Positions 6,001-6,811 of a stretch of 6,811 nucleotides of DNA are shown here, one piece after another; position 1 is the first letter of the stretch, and each line of letters opens with the position of its first letter. The notes under the pieces were generated by a model that was not told the DNA's origin, did no database searches, and was given only the letters and a program-made list of their open reading frames with translations. A program made the translations under genes and the position numbers. Source of the DNA: Candidatus Coatesiibacteriota bacterium (GTDB lineage: Bacteria; B130-G9). The stretch is from contig JAFGIT010000028.1 in the NCBI GenBank assembly GCA_016929465.1, positions 1 through 6,811 of the forward strand, written 5' to 3'.

Positions 6001-6593
6001 TCGAGCCCTTCTTCACAACCAAGAAGATGGGTAGGGGAACGGGCCTCGGATTATCGACCGTCTATGGCATCGTGAAGCAATCGGGTGGATCAATAGCTGT
6101 CCAGAGTGAAAAAGGCTCTGGAACCTGCTTCAAGGCGTACTTTCCGGCCTTCGGAGAGAGGGCCGGCGAGGTCATAAAGAAGGATCGCCAGAGCAGGACC
6201 ACTAGTGGTCAAGGAGAGACGGTCCTCGTTGTTGAGGATGATCTGGCCATTAGAGTGCTCATCGAGCGAGTCCTGTCTGTTGCGAATTACGACGTCAGAG
6301 TCGCATCAAACAGCGAGCAGGCCCTGGCCCTCGCGCAAGAGCTGGGCGAGGACCTCGCTCTTTTGCTGACAGACGTCATCATGCCGGGAATGCAGGGAAA
6401 GGATTTGGCGGAGGTTATAAGGCGCATTTGCCCGAGCTTTGGAACCATCTTCATGTCCGGCTATACCGAAGATGTGATTGCGCATGCGGGAGTGCTCGAT
6501 GAGGGGGTCGATTTCATGAGCAAGCCTTTCAGCCCGCAAGCTCTCCTTCTGAAAGTCAGGGAAGTGCTGGATGGGGCGAAGCAGAATGGCTAA
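3081..6593 (+). CDS. Membrane hybrid sensor histidine kinase, PAS-GAF-PAS-PAS-PAS-HisKA-HATPase-REC
   Basis: An 1170-residue two-component sensor. Two N-terminal helices (about 8-27 and 47-64) enclose a loop of about 20 residues, so sensing is probably cytoplasmic or in the membrane. Domains: PAS1 with PAC 103-220 (ends in ICRDITDLKLAE), GAF 233-385 (VRDLQNSKYAEIDP, GSLCVLF), PAS2 392-510, PAS3 522-648, PAS4 655-782, HisKA about 788-858, HATPase about 900-1025, REC about 1046-1165. Catalytic marks are complete: H805 in GGIAHDFNNLL, N-box N917, DTGQGM (D960), FEPFFTTK, GRGTGLGLS. The receiver has D1053/D1054, phosphoacceptor D1098 (TDVIMPG), S1126 and K1148. The HDFNN H-box is that of HPK4/NtrB-like kinases. 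The C-terminal REC implies a phosphorelay or self-regulation; no Hpt or DNA-binding regulator is in the window. Start ATG 3081 has AAAAGGCGG five bases upstream and overlaps the preceding peptide gene. Signal and target are unknown. Confidence 0.95.
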   Translation: MRLLRAMGFAFGAGATFWILLSLLPHFASSDASFLIGLSSRIGGSDVLMWLAAAGLVLSLGLLPPVDSGERRSAGDKSPETDESGLVQPPDVQEARSDSESGYRELIERFGDVVYRISVPDGRYEYFSPTSEQVFGHSAEEVLANPLLIRDIIDPEFSQCFRENWGEIKRGRISPWFEYRVITPDGQKKWIRQSSRGIFDDKGNIIAIEGICRDITDLKLAEIALQKSEERLVKLSACLLGFGADITENTERLTSLIGEVLGAACALYNQMDNGVLHSVACWGIPRDLTLEVEHEGQICADVIRNANSQAIIVRDLQNSKYAEIDPSIKSSGLQTYIGQAVKCCGNAIGSLCVLFKDDFEPTHADLELLRIVASALEVEEGRRNAEVALRDSESRFRAMFEHMSSGVAIYEAVDDGEDFIFKDFNPAGLRMEKVEKEDIIGKRVTECFPGVRDIGLLESFRRVWKTGKPERHPISLYRDDSHVGWRENYVYLLSSGEVVAIYDDVTDRKQAEEALGQSEAKYRSLTDDVLESSGVGIFILNAEFEVVWVNDALLRFFGLRKEELIGKDKRQLVHDRIKHIFSDGEETANRVLATYDDNTYTEIFECKILPGEGRDERWLEHWSQPIRTGLYAGGRIEHYYDITARKRAEEALRESEERYRLFADNVSDVIWVRELENMEVTYESPSVTDLTGFSLEEAVSLSLAEALAPESLALAERVLKEELELEMSGKADFHRSRTLELEMLCKGGGTVWTESKMTFLRDSDDRPIAVLGVTRNIADRKRAEERLLQAQKMEGIGRLAGGIAHDFNNLLTAIIGNLDLLKMSLPPDGRPPDEIEEISQAALRASELTQQLLAFSRKQIIAPKLMDLNRVINGMSNMLRRLIREDIEISIALGHNLPSIRVDPTQVQQVIMNLALNARDAMPFGGELKLETDSILMDEEYQRDHPDVTRGPYVCLMVRDTGQGMDAETLSHVFEPFFTTKKMGRGTGLGLSTVYGIVKQSGGSIAVQSEKGSGTCFKAYFPAFGERAGEVIKKDRQSRTTSGQGETVLVVEDDLAIRVLIERVLSVANYDVRVASNSEQALALAQELGEDLALLLTDVIMPGMQGKDLAEVIRRICPSFGTIFMSGYTEDVIAHAGVLDEGVDFMSKPFSPQALLLKVREVLDGAKQNG

Positions 6594-6783
6594 GGAAATC
6601 ATATTTCAGGTTGAGGAGTCACCGGAGGGCGGCTTCGAGGCATGGGCACTCGGATACTCCATTTTCACAGAGGCTGACACACTTGAGGAGCTCAGGCAGG
6701 CTATCGCAGAGGCTGTTCGCTGTCATTTTGACAGCAGTTCCGCAAGCGTCGCCGGGGGTGTTCGGTTTTTAGGCTCGGATTGA
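6586..6783 (+). CDS. HicB-like / UPF0150-type small protein
   Basis: 65 residues from ATG 6586, which overlaps the kinase stop by 8 bases (ATGGCTAA). ATG 6571 in the same frame is possible, but the family normally begins MxKEIxFxVEE, so 6586 is preferred. The motif run MAKEIIFQVEESPEGGF, ALGYSIFTEADTLEEL and EAVRCHFD matches small HicB-fold (COG1598/UPF0150) proteins, some of which are wrongly labelled 2-oxoisovalerate dehydrogenase. HicB antitoxins carry a partially degraded RNase H-like fold and pair with HicA toxins; no HicA is seen before the window ends 28 bases later. The last 17 residues (after CHFD) do not resemble the usual RLHxVRDE-type end of the family, so the C-terminus may be altered or frameshifted. 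The overlap with the kinase suggests coupled translation. Toxin-antitoxin activity is not shown. Confidence 0.75.
   Translation: MAKEIIFQVEESPEGGFEAWALGYSIFTEADTLEELRQAIAEAVRCHFDSSSASVAGGVRFLGSD
6719..6735. repeat. Perfect inverted repeat inside the HicB-like gene
   Basis: GCTGTCA-TTT-TGACAGC is a perfect 7-bp stem with a 3-base loop. It covers the codons of the RCHFDS segment, just where similarity to the HicB-like family fades. It could be an operator, an RNA hairpin at the 3' end of the operon, or chance. Confidence 0.5.
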
Positions 6784-6811
6784 TGCATTAGGCACAGGCA
6801 TCTTCGGTAAG

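Noticed and set aside
6729-6734. TTTTGACA at 6726-6733 as a -35 box for a downstream gene
   Set aside because: It is one arm of the inverted repeat in the HicB-like gene and no -10 box lies 16-18 bases downstream.
6751-6770. GC-rich stretch followed by five T residues at the end of the HicB-like gene, as a terminator
   Set aside because: Only a 3-bp stem (CCG/CGG) can be drawn, and it falls inside the reading frame; the strong hairpin at 6719-6735 is too far from the T-run.

Overview
The window looks like a piece of a bacterial chromosome of moderate GC, with frequent ATA (Ile) and AGA/AGG (Arg) codons and good Shine-Dalgarno sites. Scattered REP-like GC-rich palindromes, a RAYT-type transposase, a large multi-PAS hybrid histidine kinase of the HDFNN type and a HicB-like small protein together suggest an environmental, perhaps uncultivated, lineage (Desulfobacterota-like or a neighbouring candidate phylum). 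That placement is inference from style, not from a marker gene. No rRNA, tRNA, CRISPR array or prophage is visible.

Left part (1-1060): the last 42 codons of a gene end at 130 and may be the tail of an SPFH/Band 7 (slipin-like) membrane protein. Then comes a REP/RAYT island. A complete REP-associated tyrosine transposase (about 399-944) is bracketed by short palindromes of two kinds: a TGTAGGGGC(A/T)GGCCTTG type upstream, and a GGxCGGGGACxAGCCACCGCCC type on both sides. One upstream copy may be split by about 154 bases of inserted DNA flanked by a 5-base CCTTG duplication.

Middle (1061-2605): a complete 514-residue sodium:neurotransmitter symporter (SNF/NSS, LeuT fold) starts at TTG behind a near-perfect ribosome binding site. 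Its sodium-site and gate residues are readable. It has a serine where LeuT has the chloride-substituting glutamate, and an Asn in place of the Pro of the usual RFPY motif.

A 350-base gap (2606-2955) holds hairpins but no convincing gene until a good sigma70-type promoter at 2858-2886.

Right part (2858-6783): an apparently tight three-gene operon. The promoter and an inverted repeat in the leader precede a 42-codon small membrane-peptide gene (2956-3084). Its stop overlaps the start of an 1170-residue hybrid sensor kinase as ATGA (3081-6593). The kinase stop overlaps by 8 bases a HicB/UPF0150-like small protein (6586-6783). The overlaps suggest translational coupling of peptide, kinase and HicB-like protein. 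The small peptide coupled to the kinase is the most novel-looking element. A role as a membrane modulator of the kinase, or merely as a coupling leader, is inference only.
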